DNA from: Flavobacterium sp. CF136
GTDB lineage: Bacteria > Bacteroidota > Bacteroidia > Flavobacteriales > Flavobacteriaceae
Length of the DNA: 32,447 nt
NCBI RefSeq assembly: GCF_000282055.1
Contig: NZ_AKJZ01000062.1
Span: 1-32,447, forward strand
Direction: 5' to 3'
Made by a program: the position numbers and the translations under genes. Within the stretch, counting starts at the first letter, position 1, and each line of letters begins with the position of its first letter. The notes under the pieces were generated by a model, which saw only the letters and a list, made by a program, of their open reading frames with translations, was not told the origin of the DNA and ran no database searches. Positions 1 through 8,753 of the stretch are shown piece after piece.

Positions 1-483
1 AAAATTATGATTATTGAGGAAAAAATAAATAATAATGTTGCCATTGAAATCTTTAAAGGGAAGACTTATTTTGAGCCTTATACGAACAAATATGAAAGAA
101 ATGAAGGAGTTGATAAGCCCTTATATAATGACAAGGACTGGGAGAAAATGAGAAGCAAGTATGAAAATAAATATATAAAAGACCATTGGATAAAAGGAGA
201 TTACTGGACTTTAAAAGACTTTAAGCATCAAAATATTATTTTTATAAAACAGGAAAAATTTCCTAATCCCGGCAAATATGAAAAATTCGATTTTCAAGAA
301 AACTATGAGGTTTTTTCATTCTCAGATGTAATATATTACAAACATAACAAGTATGCCGTATTTACTATAAAATCAACAACAACTCATTATATGGATCTTG
401 ATACAACTTCTATATTAATTTTAACAAAAATTAAGGGTAAATGGACTGTCCTCGAAAAGGTTGGAGATGGTATTTATCGTTGA
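1..483 (+). CDS. Unrecognised protein, C-terminal part (probably cut by the window edge)
   Basis: The reading frame is open from the first base of the window to a TGA at 481-483. The first ATG is at base 7, but nothing shows that it is the true start, so this is probably the tail of a longer protein. The 158 residues after that ATG are rich in Lys, Tyr and Asn. The C-terminal third (roughly residues 100-158) alternates hydrophobic and polar residues like a small beta-rich domain, ending with a WTVLEKVGDG segment. No signal peptide, membrane segment or catalytic motif is visible. I do not recognise the family. It is followed by a strong hairpin terminator at 524-569, which supports a real gene ending here. 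Confidence 0.6.
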   Translation, partial: KIMIIEEKINNNVAIEIFKGKTYFEPYTNKYERNEGVDKPLYNDKDWEKMRSKYENKYIKDHWIKGDYWTLKDFKHQNIIFIKQEKFPNPGKYEKFDFQENYEVFSFSDVIYYKHNKYAVFTIKSTTTHYMDLDTTSILILTKIKGKWTVLEKVGDGIYR

Positions 484-523
484 TTAAGTTTTAGTTTTTT
501 TTAAGATAAAGAACTCTTTAAGT

Positions 524-569
524 AAAAAAAGACGTTAAGAATTTAAAGTAATATTCTTAACGTCTTTTT
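524..569. terminator. Bidirectional hairpin terminator
   Basis: A perfect 12-bp stem (531-542 with 553-564, GACGTTAAGAAT/ATTCTTAACGTC) has a 10-nt loop. An A-run lies at 524-530 and a T-run at 565-569. It lies between the convergent gene ends at 483 (+) and 592 (-), so it can stop transcription from both sides. Confidence 0.85.
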
Positions 570-591
570 CATTTTATCGTTTGATAAATGT

Positions 592-1263
592 TCAGTTTTC
601 TTCCTTACACAAGAAATCGATATCATCCAGAAGTCGTTTGATTTCGTCTTTGTTAGTGCCGTCATAAAATCCGCGAACACGGCGCTTTTGATCGACCAAA
701 ACAAAATTCTCGGTATGGACCATATCATAAAGTTGGTCTGGACGTCCTAGTTTTACTGCCAAATATGATTTTCTTGCCATGGTATAAATCTCCTTTTTAT
801 CCCCGGTAACCAGGTTCCATTTGCTGTCTACAACTCCGTGTTTTATTGCGTAAGCCTTAAGAACCGGAATACTGTCTACTTCCGGGAATACAGTGTGAGA
901 TAGCAGCATAACTTTCGGATTATTTAAAACGGCTTTTTGTACATCAGCTAAATTGGTGGTCATTTTTGGGCAGATAGATCCGCAGGTCGTGAAGAAAAAA
1001 TCGGCTACATAAATTTTTCCTTCGTAATTTTTTTGGGTAATTGTATCTCCGTTTTGATTTACAAATGAAAAATCTGCAATCGTATGGTATTTACTCTTGT
1101 ATTGAACAGTGCTGTCTACCAATTCCGGGTTAACATCTGCAGGATTGTAAATTGGCAGTGTTTTTTGTGGCTTTAAAGCCGAATAAAACAAGGATATGGT
1201 TACTACCGAAAATAAAATTAAAACAATAAAGAATTTGCGGTATTTATATAGAAGCGATTTCAT
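592..1263 (-). CDS. SCO1/SenC family copper chaperone
   Basis: This 223-residue protein belongs to the Sco1/SenC thioredoxin-fold family, which delivers copper to, or reduces, the CuA site of cytochrome c oxidase. An N-terminal membrane anchor (about residues 11-29) would leave the domain facing the periplasm. The metal-binding set is complete: C94 and C98 in TTCGSICPK, and H183 in the DMVHTENFVLV stretch. I chose the ATG at 1263. A longer frame starting with TTG at 1281 exists, but that TTG lies inside a likely -7 promoter box (1279-1286). The gene runs the same way as the upstream EamA-type transporter, with a 70-bp gap and probably its own promoter. It suits the heme and cytochrome context of the window. 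The family call is firm; the exact oxidase partner is unknown. Confidence 0.92.
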   Translation of the reverse strand: MKSLLYKYRKFFIVLILFSVVTISLFYSALKPQKTLPIYNPADVNPELVDSTVQYKSKYHTIADFSFVNQNGDTITQKNYEGKIYVADFFFTTCGSICPKMTTNLADVQKAVLNNPKVMLLSHTVFPEVDSIPVLKAYAIKHGVVDSKWNLVTGDKKEIYTMARKSYLAVKLGRPDQLYDMVHTENFVLVDQKRRVRGFYDGTNKDEIKRLLDDIDFLCKEEN

Positions 1264-1278
1264 AAAAATAATTTGGTG

Positions 1279-1286
1279 CAAAAATA
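1279..1286 (-). promoter_or_regulatory. Likely -7 promoter box for the Sco gene
   Basis: On the minus strand this reads TATTTTTG, matching the Bacteroidetes -7 consensus TAnnTTTG, about 15 bases before the ATG at 1263. No clear -33 TTG was found at the right distance, so the call is tentative. Confidence 0.4.
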
Positions 1287-1333
1287 CAAAAAGAGCATTT
1301 TTAAAACCTTAAAATAAAGCGTTTTTAACCAAA

Positions 1334-2272
1334 TTATAGTAAATGCTTTTTCTTTTTTGGTTTTCGGATGGATTTATTTACAAGATACAATCCCATTAAG
1401 GTTACTAAAACTCCAATTGCAATACTCTGTGTAAGTGTTTCTCCAAAAATAAAGAACCCCAAAATAATGGCAACAATAGGATTTATATATGCATAAATAC
1501 TGCTGATTTCTTTTGGAAGATGCTGCAATGAATAAATAAAGGCAATGAAAGTTAATATAGACCCAATAATCACTAAATACCCAATTGCCCACCACGACTC
1601 CAGCGGAATCTGGCTAAGTGGTATGTTGGTTCCCGATGCTTCGGTGATAGCCAAAAGAATAAAGCTGGAAATTAACATTTGCAATCCTAAACTAAAATAG
1701 GGATTGAAACTCGCTGCCTTTTTCTTGGTTTGTAAAGTTCCAAAAGCCCAGGTTACTGTTGCCATTACAGATAATAAAATTCCAAACTGAAATTCGGGTT
1801 TTAAGAAATCACTTAAATAGTCAAAGAAAATGATGCAAATTCCGCCAAAACTGACTACCATGCCTAAAATTGCCAATTTAGCAACTCTTTCACCTTGAAA
1901 AAAACAAATGATAACAATCCAAATAGGGAAGATGGTAGCAATTATTGCACCTAATCCGCTGGTAATATATTTGACTCCCCATGTACTCAATCCGTTGCTT
2001 AAAGCAAAATTTAAAATAGCAAGTATCAGAATAGTTATCCATTGTTTGCCTTTTGGCCATGGTTCCTTTTTTAAAATAAAGTAAGCTACATATAAAATTC
2101 CGCCTAAAAACTGCCTGATTGTTGCCAATTGCAAACCTGGCATATGTTTAACGCCTTCTTTTGAAGCTAACCAGGTTGTTCCCCAAAAAAAGCTTACCCA
2201 GCATAAAGCTATAATTGGCAGTCCTATGGAGTCAATTTTTGTTAAAAAGGCGGTTTGGATTCTTGCTTTCAC
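1334..2272 (-). CDS. EamA/DMT-superfamily transporter
   Basis: This 312-residue integral membrane protein has about ten hydrophobic segments arranged as two EamA repeats (roughly residues 15-150 and 165-300). It matches the drug/metabolite transporter superfamily in length and pattern, including the N-terminal WVSFFWGTTWLASKEG segment and a conserved glutamate-rich second-repeat end (FFIFGETLT). Members export small metabolites such as amino acids or nucleobases; the substrate cannot be read from the sequence. The start is a GTG at 2272 (codons GTG AAA GCA), since the next in-frame Met lies past the first membrane segment. The C-terminus is a basic tail (RKPKKKKH), consistent with a cytoplasmic end. 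No operon partner is evident. Confidence 0.88.
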   Translation of the reverse strand: MKARIQTAFLTKIDSIGLPIIALCWVSFFWGTTWLASKEGVKHMPGLQLATIRQFLGGILYVAYFILKKEPWPKGKQWITILILAILNFALSNGLSTWGVKYITSGLGAIIATIFPIWIVIICFFQGERVAKLAILGMVVSFGGICIIFFDYLSDFLKPEFQFGILLSVMATVTWAFGTLQTKKKAASFNPYFSLGLQMLISSFILLAITEASGTNIPLSQIPLESWWAIGYLVIIGSILTFIAFIYSLQHLPKEISSIYAYINPIVAIILGFFIFGETLTQSIAIGVLVTLMGLYLVNKSIRKPKKKKHLL

Positions 2273-2439
2273 TTTTGTTTAAATTGGTTTAACAAATATT
2301 CCAAAAACTATTTCAAATAGAAGGTAAAAAGGAAATATATATTCATGAAAATTTTAGCTGATTCCAATGAAATATTTGCATTAAAAAACCTATGATTGAT
2401 TATTGTGTAATTTTAACATAATGTTTGAAATAATAACAA

Positions 2440-2447
2440 TATGTTTG
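2440..2447 (+). promoter_or_regulatory. Likely -7 box for the M13 peptidase gene
   Basis: TATGTTTG fits TAnnTTTG. It overlaps the first in-frame ATG (2441), which argues that translation starts at the later ATG at 2474. No well-spaced -33 TTG is visible. Confidence 0.45.
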
Positions 2448-2473
2448 TATTTCTGATAAAAGAACATATAAAT

Positions 2474-4534
2474 ATGAAAAAAGTGCTTACTACACCTGTA
2501 TTTTATGCTATTTCTGCAATGTTTACTATATCTGCAGTGCAAGCTCAAAATACCGTGCCGAAAGAACCCGGCATCAATGTTTCGTTTATGAAAAAGGAGA
2601 TTAGTCCTAAAGAAGATTTCTTTAAATATGTAAACGGTACCTGGCTGGATAAAACGGAGATTCCAAGTGACCGTACAACTTGGGGAAGTTTTAATGAATT
2701 GGTTAAGAAAACGGATAAGGATGCAATGGCAATTTTGAAGGAAGCTTCAAAAAATCCAAAGTATAAATCAAATACTGATCAGGGTAAAGCTGTGAATTTG
2801 TTTACGACCATTTTAGATACAGTCGGAAGAAACAAAAGAGGGATTGAACCTTTGAAACCCTATTTAAAAAAGATTGATGCCATAAAAAATGTTGCCGATC
2901 TTCAAAAGTATTTAGTTGACGTCGAGCCTCAGGGAGATGGAGGTTTTTTTAGTATTTATATTGGAGCTGATGAGAAAAACAGTTCTAAAAATTCTGTAAG
3001 CTTAGGAGTTAGCCAATTAGGATTGCCTGATAAGGATTATTATACATCAGATGATAAAGATTCTAAAGAAAAACGTGCCAAATACGAACTTCATGTTGCA
3101 AGAATGATGCAGTTTATCGGAGAATCTCCTGAAAAAGCAAAGCAAAGTGCCACAGAAATTTTAGCTTTAGAAACTACGTTATCAAGCCCCAGATTAAATC
3201 GTGTAGAAAGCAGGGACAGTCGTTTACAATACAATCCGATGACAGTTGCTGATCTTCAGAAATTAGCACCGGCTATTAAATGGGACGCATATTTTTCGAA
3301 TCTTGGTCTGGCAAAATTAGATACTGTGGTTGTAATAGAACCTCGTTATATGAAAGCGCTGCAAACTGTTTTTGAAGAAAACAAAGTAGGATATTGGAAA
3401 GAATATTTGAAATGGAGCTTATTAAACAGATCATCTTCACAATTATCTACTGAAATTGAAACGGCAAGTTTTGATTTTTACAGCAAAACATTAAGAGGAG
3501 CAATTAAGCAGCTTCCTCGTGAAGAAAAAGCATTGCAGGTTGTTAATCGTAGTGTTGGAGAGGCCCTTGGTAAATTGTATGTAGAAAAAGTATTTTCTGC
3601 TGAAGCTAAAACCAAAGCGGTTGATATGATTCACAATGTGATTTTAGCTTATCAGAACAGGATCAATAATTTGACATGGATGTCTGATGCCACAAAAAAG
3701 AAGGCTATAGAAAAATTAAACAAAATCACCATAAAAGTAGGCTACCCTGATAAGTGGAAAGATTATTCGGCTTTAGAAATTAAAAGTGTTGCAGAAGGCG
3801 GAAGTTATTTTGAAAATGCAAGGAATTTAGGAAAATGGAGTTTTAATAAGGGATTGAAAAAATTGGATAAACCTGTTGATAAAACAGAGTGGGGAATGTC
3901 TCCTCAGACTGTAAACGCCTATTACAATCCTTCTTATAACGAAATTGTTTTTCCGGCAGCTATCCTGCAGCCGCCATTTTACAATTACCAAGCGGATGAA
4001 GCTGTAAACTATGGTGGAATAGGAGCTGTTATTGGTCATGAAATTTCACATGGATTTGATGATTCCGGCGCACGTTATAATGCAGATGGAAACCTTGTAG
4101 ATTGGTGGACTGCCGATGATTTAAAACAATTTACAACATTAGGAACTGCTCTTGCAGATCAATATAGTGCTTTAGAACCTTTGCCGGGAATACACGTTGA
4201 CGGAAAATTTACCTTAGGTGAAAATATTGGTGATCTGGGCGGAATAAACGCAGCTTATGATGGTTTACAATTGTATTTGAAAGCAAATGGGAATCCGGGA
4301 TTAATAGATGGATTTACATCTGAGCAGCGTTTCTTTATATCATGGGCTACTGTTTGGAGAACAAAATCAAGAGATGAAGCAATTAAAAGCCAAGTAAAAA
4401 CCGATCCGCATTCTCCGGGTATGTACAGGGCAGTTGTTCCGATTCAGAATGTGAATGCTTTTTATGATGCTTTCGAAATCGGGAAAGGAGATAAAATGTA
4501 TATTGAACCGGAAAAGAGAGTTAAAATCTGGTAA
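2474..4534 (+). CDS. pepO: M13 family zinc metallopeptidase (neprilysin/PepO type)
   Basis: This 686-residue exported endopeptidase carries the M13 zinc site: HEISH at residues 522-526 inside VIGHEISHGFDD, and the third ligand Glu583 in GENIGDLGG with Asp587 four residues later. The substrate-binding NAYYNPSYNEIVFPAA stretch and the C-terminal EPEKRVKIW ending are also typical of the family. An N-terminal signal peptide (MKKVLTTPVFYAISAM... ending VQAQ) directs export. I start at the ATG at 2474; a frame beginning at 2441 would put 11 odd residues before the signal peptide and would overlap a promoter-like box. The length matches full-size M13 peptidases (about 650-700). The lack of a lipobox suggests a periplasmic or secreted protein. 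Oligopeptide cleavage is known for the family; the substrate here is unknown. Confidence 0.95.
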   Translation: MKKVLTTPVFYAISAMFTISAVQAQNTVPKEPGINVSFMKKEISPKEDFFKYVNGTWLDKTEIPSDRTTWGSFNELVKKTDKDAMAILKEASKNPKYKSNTDQGKAVNLFTTILDTVGRNKRGIEPLKPYLKKIDAIKNVADLQKYLVDVEPQGDGGFFSIYIGADEKNSSKNSVSLGVSQLGLPDKDYYTSDDKDSKEKRAKYELHVARMMQFIGESPEKAKQSATEILALETTLSSPRLNRVESRDSRLQYNPMTVADLQKLAPAIKWDAYFSNLGLAKLDTVVVIEPRYMKALQTVFEENKVGYWKEYLKWSLLNRSSSQLSTEIETASFDFYSKTLRGAIKQLPREEKALQVVNRSVGEALGKLYVEKVFSAEAKTKAVDMIHNVILAYQNRINNLTWMSDATKKKAIEKLNKITIKVGYPDKWKDYSALEIKSVAEGGSYFENARNLGKWSFNKGLKKLDKPVDKTEWGMSPQTVNAYYNPSYNEIVFPAAILQPPFYNYQADEAVNYGGIGAVIGHEISHGFDDSGARYNADGNLVDWWTADDLKQFTTLGTALADQYSALEPLPGIHVDGKFTLGENIGDLGGINAAYDGLQLYLKANGNPGLIDGFTSEQRFFISWATVWRTKSRDEAIKSQVKTDPHSPGMYRAVVPIQNVNAFYDAFEIGKGDKMYIEPEKRVKIW

Positions 4535-4547
4535 TCTTAAATAAACG

Positions 4548-4578
4548 AAAACGGCGCTGAATTCTCAGCGCCGTTTTT
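4548..4578 (+). terminator. Hairpin terminator after the M13 peptidase
   Basis: A 10-bp GC-rich stem (ACGGCGCTGA 4551-4560, TCAGCGCCGT 4565-4574) has a 4-nt loop and a T-run after it, 14 bases past the stop codon. The next gene is convergent, and short A bases precede the stem, so it may act both ways. Confidence 0.88.
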
Positions 4579-4589
4579 GTTTAACTCTT

Positions 4590-4613
4590 TGTCACATTGG
4601 AGCGATGTCGAAA
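4590..4613 (+). repeat. Degenerate half of a dispersed Flavobacterium-type repeat
   Basis: The sequence TGTCACATTGGAGCGATGTC starting at 4590 resembles one arm of the inverted repeat at 8754-8817 (arm TGTCACATCGAACGGAGTTG on its right side, read in reverse complement). Only one arm is present. It sits directly after the terminator in an intergenic gap. Confidence 0.45.
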
Positions 4614-4629
4614 TTAACAATAAAGAATT

Positions 4630-5028
4630 TTATTTTAAATTACTATAAATATAAGTTTCAATTGCTTTTAATTCTTCATCAGACATGGCTTGTGTCACCG
4701 GAAAATTGGTTTTCATAACAGCAAACTGATCAGGATCAACAATTGGTTCTCCGTTTCCTTTAAGGAAATTAACTATATCAGCGTTTTTGTCTTTATAGAT
4801 TTTTGCAATTTCATGAATACTGGGGCCAATTACTTTTTGGTCAACCTGATGGCAGGATGTACAATTTCCTTTTCCTTCAAAAATTTCTTTTCCTAATTCT
4901 TCAGGAGTCTTAACAGCTGAAGCAGCAGATTCTTTAGTTGAGATTTGTGAATTGTCTATTGTTGTTTTTTCTTCTTTTTTACAGGAAACAAATGCAAGGA
5001 CAGCAAATGCAACTATTAGTTTTTTCAT
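4630..5028 (-). CDS. Class I cytochrome c, lipoprotein
   Basis: This is a 132-residue exported electron carrier. It starts with a lipoprotein signal (lipobox AFVSC, Cys16), followed by a charged linker and one cytochrome c domain with a single heme-binding CTSCH at residues 56-60. A Met near residues 105-115 (AVMKTNFPVTQAM) is the probable axial ligand. The pattern resembles the soluble cytochrome c-551/552 group, here tethered to a membrane. The ATG at 5028 lies only 3 bases after the hemB stop codon, so the two are almost certainly one transcript. That links a heme-synthesis enzyme to a heme-binding product. Its redox partner is not shown by the sequence. Confidence 0.92.
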   Translation of the reverse strand: MKKLIVAFAVLAFVSCKKEEKTTIDNSQISTKESAASAVKTPEELGKEIFEGKGNCTSCHQVDQKVIGPSIHEIAKIYKDKNADIVNFLKGNGEPIVDPDQFAVMKTNFPVTQAMSDEELKAIETYIYSNLK

Positions 5029-5031
5029 TAT

Positions 5032-6024
5032 TTATTTGTTTAAAATTACGGCAGCTTCTTTGGCAAAATAAGTTGAGATAATACTGGCTCCCGCACGCTT
5101 AATGCAATAAAGTTGCTCTATCATAATTTTGTCATGATCCAGCCACCCTCTTTCAGCTGCGGCCTTTACCATAGCGTACTCACCAGATACTTGGTATACC
5201 GCAACTGGAACGTGAACAGCATTTTTTACCTCCCGAACAATGTCTAAATAAGCCATTCCCGGTTTTACCATTACAATATCAGCTCCTTCTTCGACATCCA
5301 ATAATGCTTCGCGAATACCTTCAATACGATTGGCATAATCCATTTGATAGGTTTTTTTATCTTTCGGAATATTCAATGAATCAACCGGTGCAGAATCCAA
5401 CGCATCACGAAAAGGCCCGTAAAAAGCCGAAGCATATTTGGCACTGTAACTCATGATGCCAACATTATGATGGCCGTTTTCTTCCAATGCTTTTCTAATT
5501 GCCAAAACGCGGCCGTCCATCATATCACTTGGCGCCACAAAATCGGCTCCGGCTTCAGCATGACTTAAACTCATTCGGGTCAAAGCATCAACAGTTGCAT
5601 CATTAATCAGCTGACCGTTTTCGATAATTCCGTCATGACCATAGATAGAATAAGGATCTAAAGCTACATCCGGCATCACAATCATTTCCGGGACAGCATC
5701 TTTTATTGCACGAATGGTTTGTTGCATCAATCCATCTTTATTCCAGGCTTCAACACCTTTATTGTCCTTAAGATTTTCGCTTACTTTTACATAAATATTC
5801 ACCGCTTTGATTCCTAAATCCCAAGCTTCTTTTACCTCCTTGATGGTATTGTCCAGTGAATGACGATAAATTCCCGGCATTGACGGAATAGCAATTTTTA
5901 CATCTTTTCCTTCAGCAACAAACATCGGAAGCATAAAGTCGTTTGGACTTAAAGTGGTTTCACGAACTAAAGAACGAATAGACTCATTTGTTCGTAAACG
6001 GCGGTTTCTTTGTAGTGGGAACAT
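5032..6024 (-). CDS. hemB: Porphobilinogen synthase (delta-aminolevulinic acid dehydratase)
   Basis: HemB condenses two 5-aminolevulinate molecules into porphobilinogen in the cytoplasm. The 330-residue length fits the family. The two active-site lysines are present: K196 in MSYSAKYASAFYGPFRDA and K254 in VMVKPGMAYLDIV (Schiff base). The metal-site region reads DVALDPYSIYGHDG (119-132), with aspartates where zinc enzymes carry cysteines. From family knowledge this is the zinc-independent, magnesium-using type also found in Pseudomonas. The gene is separated from the other hem genes and is followed after 3 bases by the cytochrome c gene. A TAnnTTTG box at 6113-6120 could be its promoter, leaving an 80-base leader. 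Confidence 0.97.
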   Translation of the reverse strand: MFPLQRNRRLRTNESIRSLVRETTLSPNDFMLPMFVAEGKDVKIAIPSMPGIYRHSLDNTIKEVKEAWDLGIKAVNIYVKVSENLKDNKGVEAWNKDGLMQQTIRAIKDAVPEMIVMPDVALDPYSIYGHDGIIENGQLINDATVDALTRMSLSHAEAGADFVAPSDMMDGRVLAIRKALEENGHHNVGIMSYSAKYASAFYGPFRDALDSAPVDSLNIPKDKKTYQMDYANRIEGIREALLDVEEGADIVMVKPGMAYLDIVREVKNAVHVPVAVYQVSGEYAMVKAAAERGWLDHDKIMIEQLYCIKRAGASIISTYFAKEAAVILNK

Positions 6025-6112
6025 AAGTGTTTTTTATAATTTTTTAAAAAGAATGCTCACTTAAAAAAAACCTTTACATTCATTTTAAAAACAGAAATTA
6101 AAATAAGTGGTG

Positions 6113-6120
6113 CAAAGTTA
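6113..6120 (-). promoter_or_regulatory. Possible -7 box for hemB
   Basis: The minus strand reads TAACTTTG (TAnnTTTG). It lies about 90 bases before the hemB ATG. No -33 TTG with good spacing was found. The 228-bp gap 6025-6252 otherwise shows only AT-rich sequence. Confidence 0.35.
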
Positions 6121-6252
6121 AAGAAAAATAGACTAAATAAAGAGTCATCAAGTAGTTAGAATTCGTTAATATTATCTAAATTCGTATCGTTTTTTTAAAT
6201 TTCTATTAAGAATCTTCTTATGGAGCACTTTTTCAAAATTTATAATTCCCAA

Positions 6253-6885
6253 ATGAAAAAAATATTTGCTTTATGCTGCTGTTTATTCTTAACCAGTTGT
6301 TTTGAAATAACAGAAAGAATAAAATACCATGACGATCAAAGTGGCGAGTATACCTTAATGGTTGACTTTTCCAAATCCTGGTTAAAGACAAAATCGGCAA
6401 TTTGGCTTGAAGAAGTTGATGGTGTGAAAATTCCGAATGAACAGGAAATCACACAAAAGCTGGCGGATTTTAAATCTAAAGTTTCTAAAATTGAAGGAAT
6501 TTCAAATATCACAACCAAGACAGATTTTGACAGTTATATCTTTATTATTAAACTGGATTATCAAAGCCTGAAAGCATTAAATGAAGTCGTTAATACTTTA
6601 AATAAACAAAAAAATCAGATACATTTTAACGGTAATACCAAAAGTTTCGAAAGAATTGCTTCATACCCAATTCCGGAAAATTTACTGAAAGATGAAAAGA
6701 AAAAAGAAGATCTGGAAAAAGCCAATATAATATCTATTTATACTTTTGATCACGATATTCTGGCTACAAGTAATGCGAACAGTAAAATATCAAAAAACAA
6801 AAAAACCGTTTTTTTGAAACAGAGTATGTATAATGTTCTCAAAAAATCATCATTAATGAATAATAACATTCAATTAAACCCTTGA
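6253..6885 (+). CDS. Unrecognised lipoprotein, 210 residues
   Basis: The protein begins with a clear lipoprotein signal, MKKIFALCCCLFLTSC, with the lipid-bearing Cys at 16. I start at the ATG at 6253; an ATG at 6220 would add 11 residues before the signal. The mature part is Lys-rich with alternating strands and helices and no catalytic motif. The segment SGEYTLMVDFSKSW followed by SKIEGISNIT resembles lipoproteins that measure or bind through an alpha/beta fold, but I cannot name a family. It is followed by an exported 590-residue protein on the same strand after 45 bases, so the two are probably co-transcribed and work together at the cell envelope. Confidence 0.8.
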   Translation: MKKIFALCCCLFLTSCFEITERIKYHDDQSGEYTLMVDFSKSWLKTKSAIWLEEVDGVKIPNEQEITQKLADFKSKVSKIEGISNITTKTDFDSYIFIIKLDYQSLKALNEVVNTLNKQKNQIHFNGNTKSFERIASYPIPENLLKDEKKKEDLEKANIISIYTFDHDILATSNANSKISKNKKTVFLKQSMYNVLKKSSLMNNNIQLNP

Positions 6886-6930
6886 TTTATGAAGTTGTCA
6901 TATTTCAAAGAATAAAACAAATATCTATCT

Positions 6931-8703
6931 ATGAAACAAATTTTTACTTTCTTCATTCTATTTACATTCAGTTTAGCCTACAATCAGGCACTTTCTAAAA
7001 AGCAGGATTATTTTGTTCAGTTTAATGGCAGTCAGCTTTCTAAAAAGGTAAGTGTTGCTGAGGTTTTAAATCATTCGGTTCTAAAAAACTATAAAGACGG
7101 AAAAGCTTATTTGGATATTAATGAATATGCAAATCTTTTAAAATTGGACCAAAAGGTGACTTTACACGGGAATTATTCGGATAGCATACCCTATTATCAA
7201 ATTACGATTCCGATAAAAAGCAGAAATGATCTTAAGGCATTTCTACTTAAAAAAAATAAAGAAAATGATTCGCATGCAAAGGCAACTATCGAAGATTTTG
7301 CCCAATATTCTTTATACAATTCCGGAGATAAAAAAACCACAATGGGCTGGAATGATAACTATTTGGTGATTTTTGGACTTACCAAAAAATACAGTTATAA
7401 TGATTACAAGCCTTTAGTAGTGCAGGATACAACTACAACTGTTGCAGTGGGAGATCCTGTAGAAGTTGTTGCGGAAGCAAGTGATGCGGCTGTCGTTGAT
7501 ACTACTTATACAGATAATTATTATGCAAATTATCAAAAAGAACAAACTGCTTTTGACAGCATACAAGCCATACAACAGAACAAATTTATAAAATCGCTTT
7601 TTGAAAATGGTTTCACGGCTCCCGTTTCTGATAAAGTTCATGATGGTGCTGATATTTCATCCTGGATTGACTATGCATCGGCGATGTCAGGTTTTAATTC
7701 GGCCTATAAGGCTTTGGCACAGTTTACGACATATAATAAGTTTTTTCCAACACAAAAAAACTTAGGAAATTTTGTAAAAGGAATAAATCTTGATTTTTAT
7801 TTTGATAATGATAATGCGCATGTTGAAGAAATTGTAGAATACTCAAAACCGGTTGCTGATATTGTTAGTTCAATTAACACCCGTAAGATCAATAAAAATA
7901 TTTTCAATCATTTTCCGTCACAGAAACCTCTTGCATATATGACGTATCATATAAATTCCAAGGCAATGTTGGATCATTTTCCGGGATTGAGTGCTGAAAT
8001 TTTCAGTAATTCTTTTCTGTTTAAGGAGGATATTAGTGTTGCTACCGATTTTATTTCGACAATTATTGATGAAGAAGCTACAGCAACCCTTTTTGATGGC
8101 GATTTAAGTATGTTTCTTTACGATTTTACAGAAAGAGAAATTACCGTAAATACTTTCGAATATGATGAGAATTATGAGCAAAAAAGTGTAGAGAAAAAGA
8201 TTAAAAAATCGATACCACTTTTTTCAGTGATTTTTACATCTACACATCCAACTTTTGCAGACAAATTGATACAACTGGGAGTTCGTAAAAAAGTATTGGT
8301 TCCAAAAGGTAACTATTACGAAATAACTGGTAGCCAGGAATATGGTAATTTGTTTATTTTTAAGGATAAGGATGTAATTATTGTGGGGAACAGTATTGAT
8401 AATGTTTTCCCTAAGGACGATTCTTTTTCAAAAGACATCAAAAAAGAGCTGAAGCAGAATTATTTTTCAGCGAAAGTAAATGTAGAGAAATTGGTTCAGG
8501 CATATAACACATCTAAAGAATCCAATGCATCAGAAATTAAAAAGTTCAATCGATTGACACAACAATTTACCGATGTTACTTTATATTCGGCTAAAAAACT
8601 TGTAGATAATAAGTTGAAGTTTGAGTTAAAACTAAATTCGGCTAAAGCAGATAAAAATATTATCCTGCAAACATTGGATCTGGTTGAGGAGTTAGGCAAG
8701 TAA
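6931..8703 (+). CDS. Unrecognised exported protein, 590 residues
   Basis: The N-terminus (MKQIFTFFILFTFSLAYNQA) is a signal peptide without a lipobox, so the protein should be periplasmic or secreted. The body is a mix of strands and helices, with a low-complexity acidic and Thr/Val/Ala-rich linker at about residues 165-195 separating an N-terminal part from a larger C-terminal part. Paired segments such as KPLAYMTYHINSKAMLDHFP and the C-terminal LKFELKLNSAKADKNIILQTL recall the DUF4836-like exported proteins of Bacteroidetes, but I offer this only as a weak guess. No enzyme motif is visible. It lies 45 bases behind the lipoprotein gene at 6253-6885 and ends at a strong terminator, which makes a two-gene envelope unit. 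Confidence 0.8.
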   Translation: MKQIFTFFILFTFSLAYNQALSKKQDYFVQFNGSQLSKKVSVAEVLNHSVLKNYKDGKAYLDINEYANLLKLDQKVTLHGNYSDSIPYYQITIPIKSRNDLKAFLLKKNKENDSHAKATIEDFAQYSLYNSGDKKTTMGWNDNYLVIFGLTKKYSYNDYKPLVVQDTTTTVAVGDPVEVVAEASDAAVVDTTYTDNYYANYQKEQTAFDSIQAIQQNKFIKSLFENGFTAPVSDKVHDGADISSWIDYASAMSGFNSAYKALAQFTTYNKFFPTQKNLGNFVKGINLDFYFDNDNAHVEEIVEYSKPVADIVSSINTRKINKNIFNHFPSQKPLAYMTYHINSKAMLDHFPGLSAEIFSNSFLFKEDISVATDFISTIIDEEATATLFDGDLSMFLYDFTEREITVNTFEYDENYEQKSVEKKIKKSIPLFSVIFTSTHPTFADKLIQLGVRKKVLVPKGNYYEITGSQEYGNLFIFKDKDVIIVGNSIDNVFPKDDSFSKDIKKELKQNYFSAKVNVEKLVQAYNTSKESNASEIKKFNRLTQQFTDVTLYSAKKLVDNKLKFELKLNSAKADKNIILQTLDLVEELGK

Positions 8704-8712
8704 TCAAAAAAG

Positions 8713-8744
8713 CAAAGCCCTAAAATATCAATTTTAGGGCTTTG
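8713..8744. terminator. Strong hairpin terminator
   Basis: A perfect 14-bp stem (CAAAGCCCTAAAAT 8713-8726 with ATTTTAGGGCTTTG 8731-8744) has a 4-nt loop. It starts 10 bases after the stop of the exported 590-residue protein. A run of A bases lies before the stem, and there is no strong T-run after it. Confidence 0.8.
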
Positions 8745-8753
8745 TCTTACTAT

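Noticed and set aside
592..728. A second minus-strand frame overlapping the end of the Sco gene
   Set aside because: The Sco reading frame carries the conserved His region here; the other frame has no family features.
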